Assembly (NCBI RefSeq): GCF_017916325.1
Contig: NC_090166.1
Span: forward strand, 406,001-470,000
DNA length: 64,000 nucleotides
Direction of reading: 5' to 3'
From: Leishmania martiniquensis
Lineage: Eukaryota > Euglenozoa > Kinetoplastea > Trypanosomatida > Trypanosomatidae
Shown here piece by piece: positions 9,700-21,282 of the stretch. Every line of letters starts with the position of its first letter. Position 1 is the first letter of the stretch. The notes under the pieces are model-generated. The model worked only from the letters and a program-made list of their open reading frames with translations. It was not told the DNA's origin and ran no database searches. The position numbers were made by a program, and so were the translations under genes.

Positions 9700-12630
9700 T
9701 CAGTACCGCCTGGCAGCCTTCTTGCGAGAGCTACTCGAGCCTAGAATGCTCGTTCCCTGCGAGGGTCCGCCCGACACCCCCATCGCAGCAGCACCGCCAC
9801 CAAACGCCGGAGAGACCCCAAGCGGTTGCGAGAACGCCGGCGGTGCAGCTCCAAAGGCGCTGCGGGAAGGGACGCTTCCGCCTGCTGGGCTGCTGCCAAA
9901 CACAGGCGTCGGGCCTCCTGTAGGCACTGCCCCAAATGGCCCACCACCGCCAGCAGCAGGGCCACCGCCGCCGGAGCTGACGACGGAGTTGCCGGCATTG
10001 CTGTTGCTGTTTGCGTTAGCGCCGAACGCCGCAGGCACCACGCCGCCATTCGTCGCAGTGCTGCCCATATTCCCGTTGCTGCCGCCAAACATAGAGCTGG
10101 AGCCGCCAGTGCCCGTGGTGCTGCCCACCACAGAGAACGCATTGGTGGCCCCAGCGTTCGGACTTGCAGACGAGCCAAAGGCATTGGCGTTCATATTGGG
10201 GTTGAAACTTCCTCCACTGAAGGCGCTGCCGGGCTGCTTCGGTGGAACCATGTTCGCGCCCTGCGCGCCCGCACAACCCACTGCGGCAGTGCTTGGTGGA
10301 CCACTAAAGCTGAAACTGCTGGTTGGCGCGCCGTTTGAGGGACTACCAAAGGCTGTGGCAGCAGAGGCCAGAGGATTCGGTGTGCCGCCGCCACTGCTGA
10401 ATGGGTTATTTATCGTGTTGGGCCCCGAAGTGACGGCCGAGGATGTGAAGGCCCCAGTGGAGGAGAAGGAGCTGCCACCAAAGGCGCCCGTGCCAGCAAC
10501 GCAGCCGTTCCCGGCGCTGCCGCCGCCAAACGGAGTGCTGCCACTGTTGACTCCGCCGCCGACAGCGCTCGACCCGAAGGCAGGTACCGCTGCGCTGCTT
10601 GAAGGGCCAGATTTCAGCGCAGTTGATGCCGCTGGAGACCCACCCGCACCGCCAGAGACTGCAGTGGAAGGTGCATTCGACCCCTGCGCCTGGGCTGCGC
10701 CGAAGGAAAAGGGCGCGACAGGGGCTGCCTGTGTTCCTGTGGAGGGCGTGGTGGGGGCAGGGAGAGCTGCGCCGGCGAAAGCGCCACCGCTGCTGCCGCC
10801 GCTGGCCTCTCCAGTGCCCCCTGGTGCCGACGCACCAAAGCTACCCGTGCCGAAAGGTGAGACAGCGGCGGCCGTCGGTGTCGGTGCGGCAAAGGCTCTT
10901 CCTTCGGCTGGTGGCGGCGCCGGCTGAGGTGCCTTCGCAGCATCGCCAAATGGTCCCGGCGTCGAGTTCGACGAATCGCCAGCAGCCGACAAGAAGGGGT
11001 TTCCGCCCGCTGCCACAGAGGGCGCTGTCGCACTGCTGGTGCCGAAGGAGAAAGGCGATGTGCTCGGGGCGGCAGACGACGCGGCGACAGCTGCGAAGCT
11101 GCTTGTCACAGTGCTGCCGCCTTGCACCGGTGGTGTCGCCGATTTTGCCGGGAAGGAGAAGCCGGTAGGCGCGGTGCCAGGTGGCGCCGGCGCAGCACCA
11201 CCCTGCGACACGCCTGGGACGCCACTGCCGGGCACAGGCTGCTTGCCCTCTTCGGTAATCGGCGCTGCACCTATAGTGGCAGGGGCACTGGTACTCGCGC
11301 TGCCAAACGCGCTCGTACTGGCGGCGGTTGCTGGTTTGTCAGGTGCACCGGCCTGTGAATGAGTGGCGGCATCGGCGTTGGTGCTCGCGGGGCCGGCAGC
11401 CACAAACGGATTGGCCGAGCTACCTGTGCTGACTGTCCGGGCCGTAAAAGGATTGTCACAGGTCGGCGCCTTCGTCGATGATGGTGCATCCGACGCATGG
11501 GAGGTGTCCGCAATTGAGGCGGGTGCTCCCGTTGAGGTGATAAGGACCTCTGCCCTCTCAGCCGGCTTTGAACCAAATGAGCTGGCGCCGAACCCGCCCA
11601 ACATCGTTGTCGAGGGGCCCGCGCCAAAGGCTGTGCCGGTGGCTGGCCCCGAAGGAGATGGGAAAGACGAAGACGGAGCGTTAGCAGGAAGCGGCGGGGC
11701 CGACGAGGAAAGGGTGGACTTGAAGCCGCCAAAAGCGCTGTCACCCGACTTGTACGGCGGCGAAGCGGGTTGTGCCGGTGGCGCTGGAGAGGCGGATGCC
11801 GATGAAGGCGACGGGACGGCACCCACCGACGCCGGTGATGAGCGGGACAGTACACATTCCAGTCGGCCCTCCAGCTTCGCCACGTCTGCCCGGCATGCGA
11901 CGATGCTCTCGCGGCACGATTTGAACTCCTCTGCATTTGACATCTTCAACGCCCTCAGCTCCTGCTCCAGTCGTGCGACCTCCGCCGCGCGCCCCTTCAT
12001 CGCCTCCGACATTTTGCTGTAGATCGACTCGTACTTCTCGCCCACATTGACGTTCACCTCCTCCAGCTTTGCCGACAGCTCAGTCACCTGTGCCTGAAAG
12101 CGGGCATCCATGTCGTCGAGGCGACTTGTCAGCATGGCAATGAGCTGCTGCTGTCGCCGCTCCATGCCCTGTGTCTCGCTGAACTCGCGACTGAGCTGAA
12201 CGCGGTCCGACTCCAGCCGACGGCGCGGTCCGCCACGACTCTGTAGATCGGCGTCGCCGTCATTAGTGCACAGGTTGGCGGTCTCCGAAGTCGCTTTGTC
12301 CCCCTCTTCTGGCACCGTGATGCGACTGTCGACTACATATCGGCGACTAGATCGGCCAATCAAGGCTCGACGCTGCTCCTCGAGGTCGGCTTGCGTTTCA
12401 TGCAGGAACTCTCGCGGACGTCGACGACTGCACACACCGATCGGCGCAGCAGAGGAGTTGGGCCACGACGAAAGGCCGTAAGTGTCGCCGCTAGTGCCTT
12501 CACCTGCACGGTTAGGTCGCCGCGGGAGTGGTGCGCGCGGACGGATACCAACCACAAAGGCGTCGGTGGGGACTGGCGCCTGGTACCCCAAAAAGTCCTC
12601 CAAGTCGATCGACAGCTGACTTCGGGACAT
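9700..12630 (-). CDS. FG-repeat nucleoporin
   Basis: A 976-aa protein from the first in-frame ATG (12630), supported by a predicted spliced-leader acceptor 34 nt upstream. Residues 1-145 are Arg/Ser-rich. About 147-260 form a predicted coiled coil. About 345-970 are a low-complexity Gly/Ser/Ala/Pro/Thr domain with dozens of FG dipeptides in FSFG, AFG, PFG and GFG contexts. It ends in a basic tail, SRKKAARRY. FG domains form the selective barrier of the nuclear pore and bind karyopherins; the coiled coil would anchor it to scaffold nucleoporins. I cannot assign it to a specific trypanosome Nup. A 443-residue plus-strand frame opposite the FG region is a composition shadow. Confidence 0.85.
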   Translation of the reverse strand: MSRSQLSIDLEDFLGYQAPVPTDAFVVGIRPRAPLPRRPNRAGEGTSGDTYGLSSWPNSSAAPIGVCSRRRPREFLHETQADLEEQRRALIGRSSRRYVVDSRITVPEEGDKATSETANLCTNDGDADLQSRGGPRRRLESDRVQLSREFSETQGMERRQQQLIAMLTSRLDDMDARFQAQVTELSAKLEEVNVNVGEKYESIYSKMSEAMKGRAAEVARLEQELRALKMSNAEEFKSCRESIVACRADVAKLEGRLECVLSRSSPASVGAVPSPSSASASPAPPAQPASPPYKSGDSAFGGFKSTLSSSAPPLPANAPSSSFPSPSGPATGTAFGAGPSTTMLGGFGASSFGSKPAERAEVLITSTGAPASIADTSHASDAPSSTKAPTCDNPFTARTVSTGSSANPFVAAGPASTNADAATHSQAGAPDKPATAASTSAFGSASTSAPATIGAAPITEEGKQPVPGSGVPGVSQGGAAPAPPGTAPTGFSFPAKSATPPVQGGSTVTSSFAAVAASSAAPSTSPFSFGTSSATAPSVAAGGNPFLSAAGDSSNSTPGPFGDAAKAPQPAPPPAEGRAFAAPTPTAAAVSPFGTGSFGASAPGGTGEASGGSSGGAFAGAALPAPTTPSTGTQAAPVAPFSFGAAQAQGSNAPSTAVSGGAGGSPAASTALKSGPSSSAAVPAFGSSAVGGGVNSGSTPFGGGSAGNGCVAGTGAFGGSSFSSTGAFTSSAVTSGPNTINNPFSSGGGTPNPLASAATAFGSPSNGAPTSSFSFSGPPSTAAVGCAGAQGANMVPPKQPGSAFSGGSFNPNMNANAFGSSASPNAGATNAFSVVGSTTGTGGSSSMFGGSNGNMGSTATNGGVVPAAFGANANSNSNAGNSVVSSGGGGPAAGGGGPFGAVPTGGPTPVFGSSPAGGSVPSRSAFGAAPPAFSQPLGVSPAFGGGAAAMGVSGGPSQGTSILGSSSSRKKAARRY

Positions 12631-12663
12631 GATGTCTGTGTCTCCTGGCCCCCTCCTCCTCGT

Positions 12664-12708
12664 CTGCGAGAAGATCAGTGAAGGGGGAGAGGGGGATGCA
12701 AGCGGAAT
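12664..12708 (-). promoter_or_regulatory. Predicted spliced-leader acceptor of the nucleoporin gene
   Basis: On the minus strand a C/T tract of about 42 nt without any AG (about 12708-12666) ends in AG at 12665-12664. It predicts a 34-nt leader and supports the ATG at 12630 rather than any upstream non-ATG codon. Confidence 0.5.
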
Positions 12709-14937
12709 AGGTGCCCTGCGTTGGCGAGTGGCTTTGTGCTGGTAGTCGTGGTAAGTGGGAAGGGAAGGGCGTTGTGTGTGTGTGTGTATATGGGGGGAGG
12801 CGGAAGGAATGAGGGAGGCGACTGTGTGTGCGCCCGGTGCTATCGGCGGGTGACTCAAGAGGAAGCCGATTCGGGGTAGTGGCCCGAGGCGTGCGGGAGA
12901 AATGTTCAGTAGGAGAGAAAAAAAAAGAATGTCGGGGCGACCGGCCTGCGGTATCCCGTGAAGACGGTGCGTGTTGCTCTAACAGCGGGAAAAAAGGCAC
13001 AGGGAAGGTGCAACGGGGAGCGAAGAGAGGTGTGCGCCAGCCGTGTCACACGGAGACGCAACGCATCTGAGTGTGCGGTGACGAGGCAGTCGTCCTCGCC
13101 ACTTACCTCCCCGCTGTGGGGGTGCGTGAACAGACACGGGCGAAAGTCATGCAGTTCATGCGCCGCCGTTGACGGTCCTGCCTCTCATGGAGGGATTGCC
13201 TCCCCCCTCCCCCGCAGCGGGCAGCGAATCGCACCGGGGCTAGACCTCGATGCGAGCGACGTTGGCCATCTCGCCGGCACAATGAACCGCCACCGCTGCA
13301 TGAAAGAGTTTTTTGTTGGTGTTTTTGGTGGCGAAAGGCGGCGCAAAAGGCAGCGCCGCTGATCTGCCAAGCGACTCCCATTGCCCATAGAAGTACGCCG
13401 AGGGCGAGGCCCATCCTTCGTCCATGCGGCCGTACCCGTACACGCTGCCGCAGCACCTTCTTTTTTTTTCGCCCGCTCGGTTTGCCTTTCGCATATCGAG
13501 CAGGCCCTGCTTCCATGGAGCGAAACGTGAGTCACCACCAGAGACGGTCACACACCGCGCGACGATATCCGCAGAGGGGAGGGGTTTAAGACGAGGGACA
13601 ACGCCAGTGAGCGCAAGCAGGCTTACTCCCCCCTCCTCCTCCTCCCCTCCCCCGACGCACGCTTATACAGGCACACATAGACACGCACGCCGCTATTCAA
13701 CGCATGGGGAAGCGCAGGATCGAGCCAGAAAAGTCGACAGAGCGGAAGGTGAAACATACGTCGGAGGGGGGGCGAGGAGAAGAGGCGGAGGGGAGCGTTG
13801 GCCGAGGCACCGAGCACTGCGGAAAGCCTCTGTCTGCGCGCATCTCAGATTTTCAGGTGCGAGAGAGCGTGTTGGCCACTGGCGGAAGGCAGCAGACATC
13901 ACAAAAAAATGAGAAGACGAATTGCGTCGCGCCTTTTTCTTTCGGTCTCTGAGAGGCGCTCACACTTCCCTTTTTCTATGCTGTTATTGTGTTTCACACT
14001 GACTTCACTTTGTGCAAGCGGAAGTGGCGGGGGGGAAGTCGAGGCCAAGAGGGTACGCGGAAGGAAACGCGAAGCCGGCCGAGTTGAAAGGGCTCCCCTC
14101 GCGAAGGAGAGACAGACACAGAGACAGACAGAGAGAGAGCGCGAATGGGGGTGACTGTGTCAAGCGAGAGGAGATAAAGGAACACTAAATCACGTGCAGT
14201 GCGCACTCGGCAACAAATGGAGTGAAAATGTCAACTGGACCGCCCTCCCGCAGAAACGTTCGGCGCCTTTCGGCTGAGCAGCCGGCATTCCGTGAAGGCT
14301 CTCGAGAAGTGTGTGTGGCCTAAAAAGGCCGCAGATACGGGGGGCAGGGGCGAAAACGGAACGATAAAAAAAATGGGAAGAGGGGGTGGGGGGAGGGATG
14401 CCGATGCCTTCGGCGTTGATTGGCCAGGGGGTTGGGAAGCAACGCACTCCTCTGGCACACCAGCATATCCTTCTGAAAAGCGTCTGTCCACGGGGAAGGG
14501 GAGCGCGAAAGTATGAGGGAGACAGAGGAGAGGGACATGTCCGCTAAGGGTGCGTTTGGCGAAGCGGCTGGTGTTCCCTCTCATGAGGTCAGGGCGCGGC
14601 GGAAGTGCGGAAAAGCCGTTCGTTAGACGAACGAAAAAGAAGCGCACGTGACACGGCCTTCACCAGGGGCGCTCGCACAGACGCAGGACCTCTTTTTTCC
14701 CCGACGCGGTGAGACGCGCGTGCACACACACACACATGGCACGCTTTTCTGTATATGTTTTCTTTTCCCCAAATCGGCAATGGAGACTTCGGCTCGTTTG
14801 AACGCCACAAAGACTGTCATAGCGCGCGTCACATGGCTGTTGCGATTGGACATGAGCGGTGACGACGTCTCGCAGGTCGCTCGAGGGCGCGCCTCCGCCT
14901 TCTTTGCATACCGTATCGCATCAGCTTTCCCCTTTGG
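12709..14937. other. Intergenic, gene-poor
   Basis: About 2.2 kb without a supported gene. It contains a TG microsatellite near 12771-12788, CT/AG-rich runs (for example 14110-14140) and mixed islands. Reading frames on both strands are short and lack ATG starts or domain-like composition. Confidence 0.5.
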
Positions 14938-16803
14938 CTACGGCAGGGACTTCCTGCGAAGCATCTCCTTCAAAGCTGAGAAGCGATCAAAGAAGCGCTG
15001 CTTGACCGCCTTGCGCGGTAGTGTCACTAAAGTGGCGGTAGCGAACCGGTCTGCGTGCCTCTGTATCCCATTAGAGGGCTCGCCGTCGCTGCTCGCATCG
15101 TCCCGTATCACCTTGTGGCCGCTACACACTCGTTGAGGGCTAGTTCTCCTCGGGCCTGAGAGGGGTCGGGCGGCCGTGACATCAGGAAGACGCTTTGGAG
15201 TCGAAAGGGAGCGGCTGGAGGACGTCGCCGAGCCCGAGGAACGCGCTGATGATGAGCACGACGAAGAGGCGAAGCTGGCACTCGCGGTGAGACACGGACT
15301 GCAGGTGAAGAGCCCTTTGCCGACCACCTCCCGTGGAACATGGCTGGTGGATGCGGTCGCCAAAACGGAAGGTCGACCAAGCGGCGGCGCAGGGGGAGTA
15401 GCTTTCCTTTCTGCGTGGTGGCTACAGAGGGCATCCCTTACCACCTGCAGCGATGCTGTAGCTGCCAGAGGGGGTAGCACGTGCGCCGATACACAGGTGT
15501 CATCGACGTCCAGAAAGAGAAGCGACTGCTCCCCTTCCGTGGCCTCTTCTGATGCGTAATGCTCTGGAGTCTGCGACGCCGACGCATCGCCGTCCATCGC
15601 ATCTAAATTCGTCCAATTGGGAGAACGCGCATATTTGAAGTCGCGGGCGGGGCAGACCCCCATCCATTCGCGCTGCTCTCCCGGTATGCACTCGGCGCCA
15701 CAGTAGCTGCTGCTCTCCCAGCTACCCCTCACGCTGGTGTGCGCAGCCTTGAATAGCTCCCTGAAGGGGTACGGGCCGCCGAATTCCTCTCCTCCCCACC
15801 CGCGCATCGTCGGGACTGCTGGCAACGGCTCCCATTGCGGCGGCGTGCTGAGGTCGCACTCATCGGTCTTCGGCAGCGATAAAGGCGACGGCTGCTGCTT
15901 TCCATGGAGGCTCACCGCCATCATGCTCTTGGGCAACGGTGTCTCTCGATGCAGCGATGTCACCGAAGAGATTACGAAAGAGCCACGTGAGGTGTGTGCG
16001 GGGAGCTGCGTTGGAGGGCTGTTGAAGGCTGCCATCGCATCCGCACCGCTGCCATTGCGCCTCCTTACCGAGTCCGTCTCCGGCACCGGCGCAACACACG
16101 CGTCAGGCGTCTCGTACTCAGCGTTGAAAGCATCACCACGCGCGTGCGTGTGTGGCTCTGCCACACCGCAGCACCCTTCCTCTGGCTGCTGCTGCCGCTG
16201 CTGCTGCTCCCGCAGTCGAATGCGCTGTGTTTTACGCTCGTGAGCGAGCCGAAAGAACTGTTGCGTCTTGTTTTCATGTCGCCGCCCTTCGGGGGTCGAG
16301 GAGCCGACCGGTGAGAGCATACGCGCATGCGCTTTGAGGTGCGAGCGGTGTGGGATAGACGGGAGGCAAGGAAGAGGGGCACGAGTCTGTCCCCTTTTTC
16401 CTTCCCGCGCAGGAGCTTCGCTCTCCTCAATGAACATGCCAGACTGCCGGCGCTCTGGTGTCAGCGAGAAGCCTGCTAACTCCATCATCGACTGCTGCTG
16501 GCGCAGCATCACGTCCATTGACGTAGCGGTGGTTGGAGAAGCTCTAATAGCGCTGCTGCAGGGGTTTTGTGGGCTGTCGAGCATGAAGGAATTCGCTGTC
16601 TTGTCCAAGCAGACGCTCTGCTCACGCGCGACTGCCCCGGCGCGCTCGAAAGGGCTGAGGGGGGTACCGCACTCGTGAGCGACGAGCAGGCCACTGTACT
16701 TCTTTTCTGCTTCGACCTCGCGTGGCCTGCCGTGCGTTGGCGCGAAAGAGCTAGCAGGACGGAGGCTCGCCATCGACGCGCCGAGAAAAGACGAGGACTC
16801 CAT
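14938..16803 (-). CDS. Hypothetical disordered Ser/Pro-rich protein
   Basis: A 621-aa protein from the first ATG at 16803; the upstream extension has no ATG. It is mostly Ser/Thr/Pro/Ala-rich and probably disordered. It has an Arg/Gln-rich patch around 190-240 and a basic C-terminal tail, KEMLRRKSLP. The string LFLDVDDTC near 424-432 recalls the HAD nucleophile motif DxDxT, but no other HAD motif follows, so no phosphatase function is claimed. No signal peptide or membrane segment is seen. The long open frame and its position in the gene array support a real gene of unknown function. Confidence 0.7.
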   Translation of the reverse strand: MESSSFLGASMASLRPASSFAPTHGRPREVEAEKKYSGLLVAHECGTPLSPFERAGAVAREQSVCLDKTANSFMLDSPQNPCSSAIRASPTTATSMDVMLRQQQSMMELAGFSLTPERRQSGMFIEESEAPAREGKRGQTRAPLPCLPSIPHRSHLKAHARMLSPVGSSTPEGRRHENKTQQFFRLAHERKTQRIRLREQQQRQQQPEEGCCGVAEPHTHARGDAFNAEYETPDACVAPVPETDSVRRRNGSGADAMAAFNSPPTQLPAHTSRGSFVISSVTSLHRETPLPKSMMAVSLHGKQQPSPLSLPKTDECDLSTPPQWEPLPAVPTMRGWGGEEFGGPYPFRELFKAAHTSVRGSWESSSYCGAECIPGEQREWMGVCPARDFKYARSPNWTNLDAMDGDASASQTPEHYASEEATEGEQSLLFLDVDDTCVSAHVLPPLAATASLQVVRDALCSHHAERKATPPAPPLGRPSVLATASTSHVPREVVGKGLFTCSPCLTASASFASSSCSSSARSSGSATSSSRSLSTPKRLPDVTAARPLSGPRRTSPQRVCSGHKVIRDDASSDGEPSNGIQRHADRFATATLVTLPRKAVKQRFFDRFSALKEMLRRKSLP

Positions 16804-19800
16804 CGTGCTGCGCGTCAAGGCTTCGCGGCGTTGAGGAGGACGACCCGAGGCAGAGGCGGTGAGGACAGAGAGGAGGCCGCCGAACGAAACACCCAAAAGC
16901 GCATAACGCCGAAGGGGGCTGAAGGAGAGCTGAGGAGCACACCAGCGGATGGACAAAAAAAGGGAAAAAAATTAACACGGAAAATTTGCAGAAGGCGACT
17001 GTCGACGACGAGCAGAAAACGGTATGAGAGGCGGTGACTGGCGATATGACGTGCGTCGGCCGCAGCACCTCACTCACTATGGAACGAGGGAAGAAGAGAA
17101 AAGAGCACAGACGAAGGAAGGAGAAAGGGCAGAGGGCCCGGCGCCGACCCCTGCAGACTACAGAGCGTGCGTCTGTCTGGAAGTGCGTATGTGTATATGT
17201 GTGAATAAGGATAGAGCGAAGAGAGGCAGAGAGAGAGAGAAAGACACACTAAGCACCCCACCCCACTCCTTGCAGCACAGAACGGACGCACGAAAGAGAA
17301 ACACCGCACGAGGTGAAGAAAATATGCCGCAGCAAAAAAAGGCGCACGAACGCAGCACCACGCACAGCACTGGCGTGCGTTGGTGAGGAAGCGCCTCTAC
17401 GTGATGGTGGAAAGGTTCGGCACTGCGGGGGCCGGGTGAGAGGGGTGGCGACGGCGATGGTGAAAGAGCCGAAAGAGAGCTCAAAAAGGGGGAGGGGAAG
17501 AGACGCGACAGATGGGGAAGGACAGGGAGAGAGGGAGCGGAACACACACGCACACTAATGGAGAAAGGAAAACTGGACGCAACTTCCACGGGGAAGAGCG
17601 AAGGGGAAGACTAGAGTGGCTGAGGAAAGGGGGAGGAGGAGGAGAGCGGAGAAGGGGATGAAAGAATCGCACAGGCGCGGGGCTTCTGCGGTCGCGAAAC
17701 TGTCACCCTCACCCTCGTGTCCACCAAAGTGGGGGGACAGTGATATGCCGCAGGAAACAGCGAGACACACACGCGCACGCACCGATTCAGAAAAAAAAAG
17801 GAGGAAGGGAAAGGAGAAAACAGCGGCGGCGCAGTGGAAGGTGAACTCTTACAAAGGGTGAGAGGAGGGAGGGAGGGGGGGAACAGAGGGAGGCGATGGA
17901 CCGGAAGCAGATGAGAGACCTTTTGGTGTGCTCCAGAGTGAGAGGGGGCACTCGCACAGCACGCGAGGCACACCTGAGCAGCGAGTGCACAACGGACGAG
18001 TCGATGAAAAAGGCGGGGCGGGTGTGGGACTCCGTCCCGTAAGCGAAGGAAAAGAAGAAGATCGACGCACGCGCAATGCGGCGCTTTTCGCTGCGTCAAC
18101 ACCCCTTCCTCCTTTTTCCGCCGAATTTCTCTGCGGTTGCAGCTCCTTCGCCATACAGACTCCCCATCCGCTCGCGTCGCCGCGCCAAGAGCGGAGGGCG
18201 CGACACGGCACGCCCATAGAGTCTCAGACGAGCGGGGCGACTCCTTTGGAAGGAGTGTGAGCGCGTACGTGAACGAGAGACAGAGAGAAAGAGGAATGGA
18301 GGAAAAGAAGCGCCACGCAGACGTCCCTCTTCGGTGTTGCGCTGCTGCGCCTGCCGCTACGCTCGCCGTGTTCGTTTGGGCACCAACCAGCCGTGAAAGG
18401 TTCGCAGAAAACGATGAAGCAGAGGGCGCCGGATTTGTCGAGGCGCCGTCGCTCCTCACAGACGTTCAGCGTTGCACGTCGAGGGTGGCCACCAGACAGA
18501 GACGAAAAGGGAGAGGAGGGGGCCTGAGCAGCAAAGCACGCGAGGCTTGGGTCTGCAGGAGGGGGAGGGGGCGGTGGGGAGATAATGGCAGCGGTGTAAG
18601 GTGTGTGTGTGTGTGTGTGCGTGGTGGTGGTGCTGGAGGGGTGTAGAGGGTGGGGGGCTGTCCCCTTGAGGGAGAATGGGGGCGAGGCTGGGGTTCAGTG
18701 GTACCAACCATGCGGACGGAAAGGGGCGGCAGCCAACCCGATCGAGCTGCGCGTTTGAATCTCAACGCGCACACTGCCCAGGCGTTCTTCCCTCCTGCAA
18801 CCAAAAAGAGGCAGCGGAAGAGAGCCCGAGAAAAGGGAGAGAGAGGCAGCGACCGATGCCTGTGGTTGTGTCTACGCGCGGAGGGGGCAGGCTCAAGCAC
18901 CAAACAAGAGAGCGAATAAAGCCACAGAACAGGAGAAAAAGCTGCCCCGCGTATTTGGTCGATACCTCTCAACGAGGAGGGATGAGGAGTCGCTAAGGGG
19001 TCAGTAGACGGCAGCGCTTGCGCCAGAGTGCGACGCGCAGGCGAGAGCTCACACGCCGACGGACAACAGCGCCACTGTACAGAAGTTCAGTCGAGCCCTT
19101 TTTCAGCAGAGTCCGCGTTCCTCCTGTGTGTAACTAAAAGGCAGCAGTGGCGGTGGGCGGTGCACCTGGTGCGATGAAGGTGTAACACTGTCGGATGAGA
19201 GCGAATGGCGCACAGTGCGGTAGATGGCCTCGAGGTGGTCGGAGATGGCAGGAAGCAAGACGGGAAGGAATAGATGAAGAGCGAAAAGAGCGCGGTCGTG
19301 CATACGGCAGCAGCGCGGACGATACTTTACGTCCGCAAGCGGCATCTATACATGGCGCCGCCGGGTTTCCGGGCTACTCGTCCCTCATTCCGAGATTACC
19401 GGTGACTGGCTCGTGTGCAGCGCCAGCACGCCCCGGATGCACGGTGAGACGTGTGGCTTCCTTTTGGCCGTCAGTGTGCGTGGCGCATCTCTGCTCGAAG
19501 CTCAGTGCTCATCAGTGCAGCCTTCCCTCTCCGCTCCCGCTGCTGATCTTATTGGCCGCGATCTGCCCTCTGCGCACGCGATTGGATGGCACGCCCATCG
19601 AGTATGGGTTCAACGCACAGAGCCTCGGACAGGAGGTCGGGCAAGCCACAACCGAGTAAGAGAGAGCACGAGGCGCGTGTGCCGCCAGATGGCAGCATCG
19701 CATTCAAAAAAAACGGCCTTCCTGCGCAAGGGGTGCCCCAATCGGCGGCTCCACCGCATTCGTTCGGATGGCGTCACACGTCTCTCACTTACGCAGGTGG

Positions 19801-19813
19801 TGCCGCGGAAGGG
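16804..19813. other. Long intergenic, minus-strand pyrimidine-rich
   Basis: About 3 kb with no credible gene. From about 17040 to 18700 the plus strand is heavily purine-rich (C/T-rich on the coding strand), with A-runs, GA repeats and a GT microsatellite at about 18601-18620. The part from 19170 to 19810 is more complex in sequence but has no convincing frame. Confidence 0.5.
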
Positions 19814-20716
19814 CTACAGAGGCCATATGCCTTGCCGTCCCCATCCCAAACCCACACACACACACGCGGAGACAGAAGGCAGTGAGCCCGCCGGCACATG
19901 CCCCATCCGCTCCAAAGCCTCCAAGATGCCAGCGAGCTGATGCGCAGAAGCGAGCAAAGTCTCGGCACAAGCCGCCTTGGGTACTTCGGAGACGACTATA
20001 CTTATCATGGCCGTCAAGGCGCCGCGCGCAGCCAAAGCTTTTCTATCACGTGCTGCCCGCTTGTCGATTCCAGAGACAAGCGCATGCAGCGCGTCCACCG
20101 CAAAGGCAAAGCTGCGCGTCGTCATAGACGCCCCCTGCTTGTGTCCAACAGCCGCTAAGAGAAACTTGCACGCCACAAACACGCTTCGAGAAGGTGTTCG
20201 AGGCTGTCCCTCGGCCACACGCGGAGTACATATCCTCCTAGAACGAGCGGCATCGTCACCTGGAGTGAGTCCGATCGCCATCTCGCCGTCCGCTTAGAAG
20301 CACGCGAACGAACCCATCCAACGGAGCACGCACGGGAGCGCCGTGTCGAAGGCGATGGCGGTCTCGCTAAGGATGGTCGCCTTGTTGCGGAGTTTCCGCG
20401 TTGCTTCCGTGGCATATCAGTGATGCAGTAATGGCGGCATCGTCATCCATTCGGTCATCGGCCACTGCTGACATCGCCTCCTGACTTCAGTCGGCAGGGG
20501 TGCAGCCCTCAGAGTCTCATGCAAGGTAAACCGCCTGTTGCGGTAAAGCCCCTCACCCACCCCCACGGAGTACATCCCGGGGAGGGGAGATGGGGTCCTT
20601 ACTCGCCGACAGCGACACTGTACATACATGGCGAAAAGGATAGAGGCAGCAGCCACATACGAGGCTGGCACGGACGCCTTCAGGGGTCCACTACCGGCGA
20701 CACTATGAAGGGACAA
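19814..20716 (-). pseudogene. Decayed reading frame, possibly a membrane protein
   Basis: One minus-strand frame runs for about 300 codons with only two in-frame stops (about 20417-20419 and 20298-20300). It gives protein-like, non-repetitive sequence unlike the surrounding simple repeats. Segments such as ASYVAAASILFAMYV, LSETAIAFDTALPCVLRW and FVACKFLLAAVG are hydrophobic or amphipathic. The piece after the second stop could itself be read from ATG 20281 as 155 aa. The family is not recognised. A distant likeness to PEX11-type glycosomal membrane proteins came to mind but is unproven. It is either a pseudogene or chance. Confidence 0.35.
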
Positions 20717-21282
20717 GTCTGTAGCCCCTAAGCCCCCCCATCAGCAGCAGAAACACAGGCTTCTCCTGTTGCGCAGAGTGGCTGCTGTCCCCGTGCCGCT
20801 CTCGCAGCCGTCGCCGCCTTTGTGGGGGGGAGGGGGGCGGCTTTGGCACGCTTGCTGTTACGACACCCATGGTCGCCTACCCGATGTTTTCACTACTGCG
20901 CGGTCCACAACTCTATCACTCCCTTTTCAACTGCAACGCGGCTGCAGTCGAGACGGTCCGCGGCGCCCACGCACGAGTCATGTCACCGAAAGATAGTCGC
21001 GACGCTAGGCAGGGCCCCTTTTCATGGTTGGCGTCCTGCTCAGTGGTTTGGAGGGGTGTAAAAAAATTCAGAGGCATGGAAAAGCGAAGCGCAGCAGTCC
21101 AGGCAGGCAATAAGCGTGAAAGAAGAAACAAGCACATGCGCTTCCCTGCAACACCTGGGAGCGCCGGCAATTGTTCCCACATCCACAGATGTCAGCTGCG
21201 AGCGCCCGCCGCTTCTCGCCTCCACTCAGATGTGAGCACCCTCTCAAAGGTGAAGAGAAAGTTTTCGTCGTCGCTGCTCCTT
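20717..21282. other. Intergenic between decayed frame and repeat copy 3
   Basis: About 570 bp of mixed sequence with a G-run near 20823-20838. No gene was recognised. Confidence 0.4.

Noticed and set aside
9596..10927. 443-codon plus-strand frame rich in Pro and Ala
   Set aside because: It is antisense to the FG domain of the nucleoporin; its composition is the reverse complement of Gly/Ser/Ala codons, and every supported gene lies on the minus strand.
15490..15535. DVDDT string in the 621-aa disordered protein read as a HAD phosphatase motif
   Set aside because: No further HAD motifs follow and the context is low complexity.
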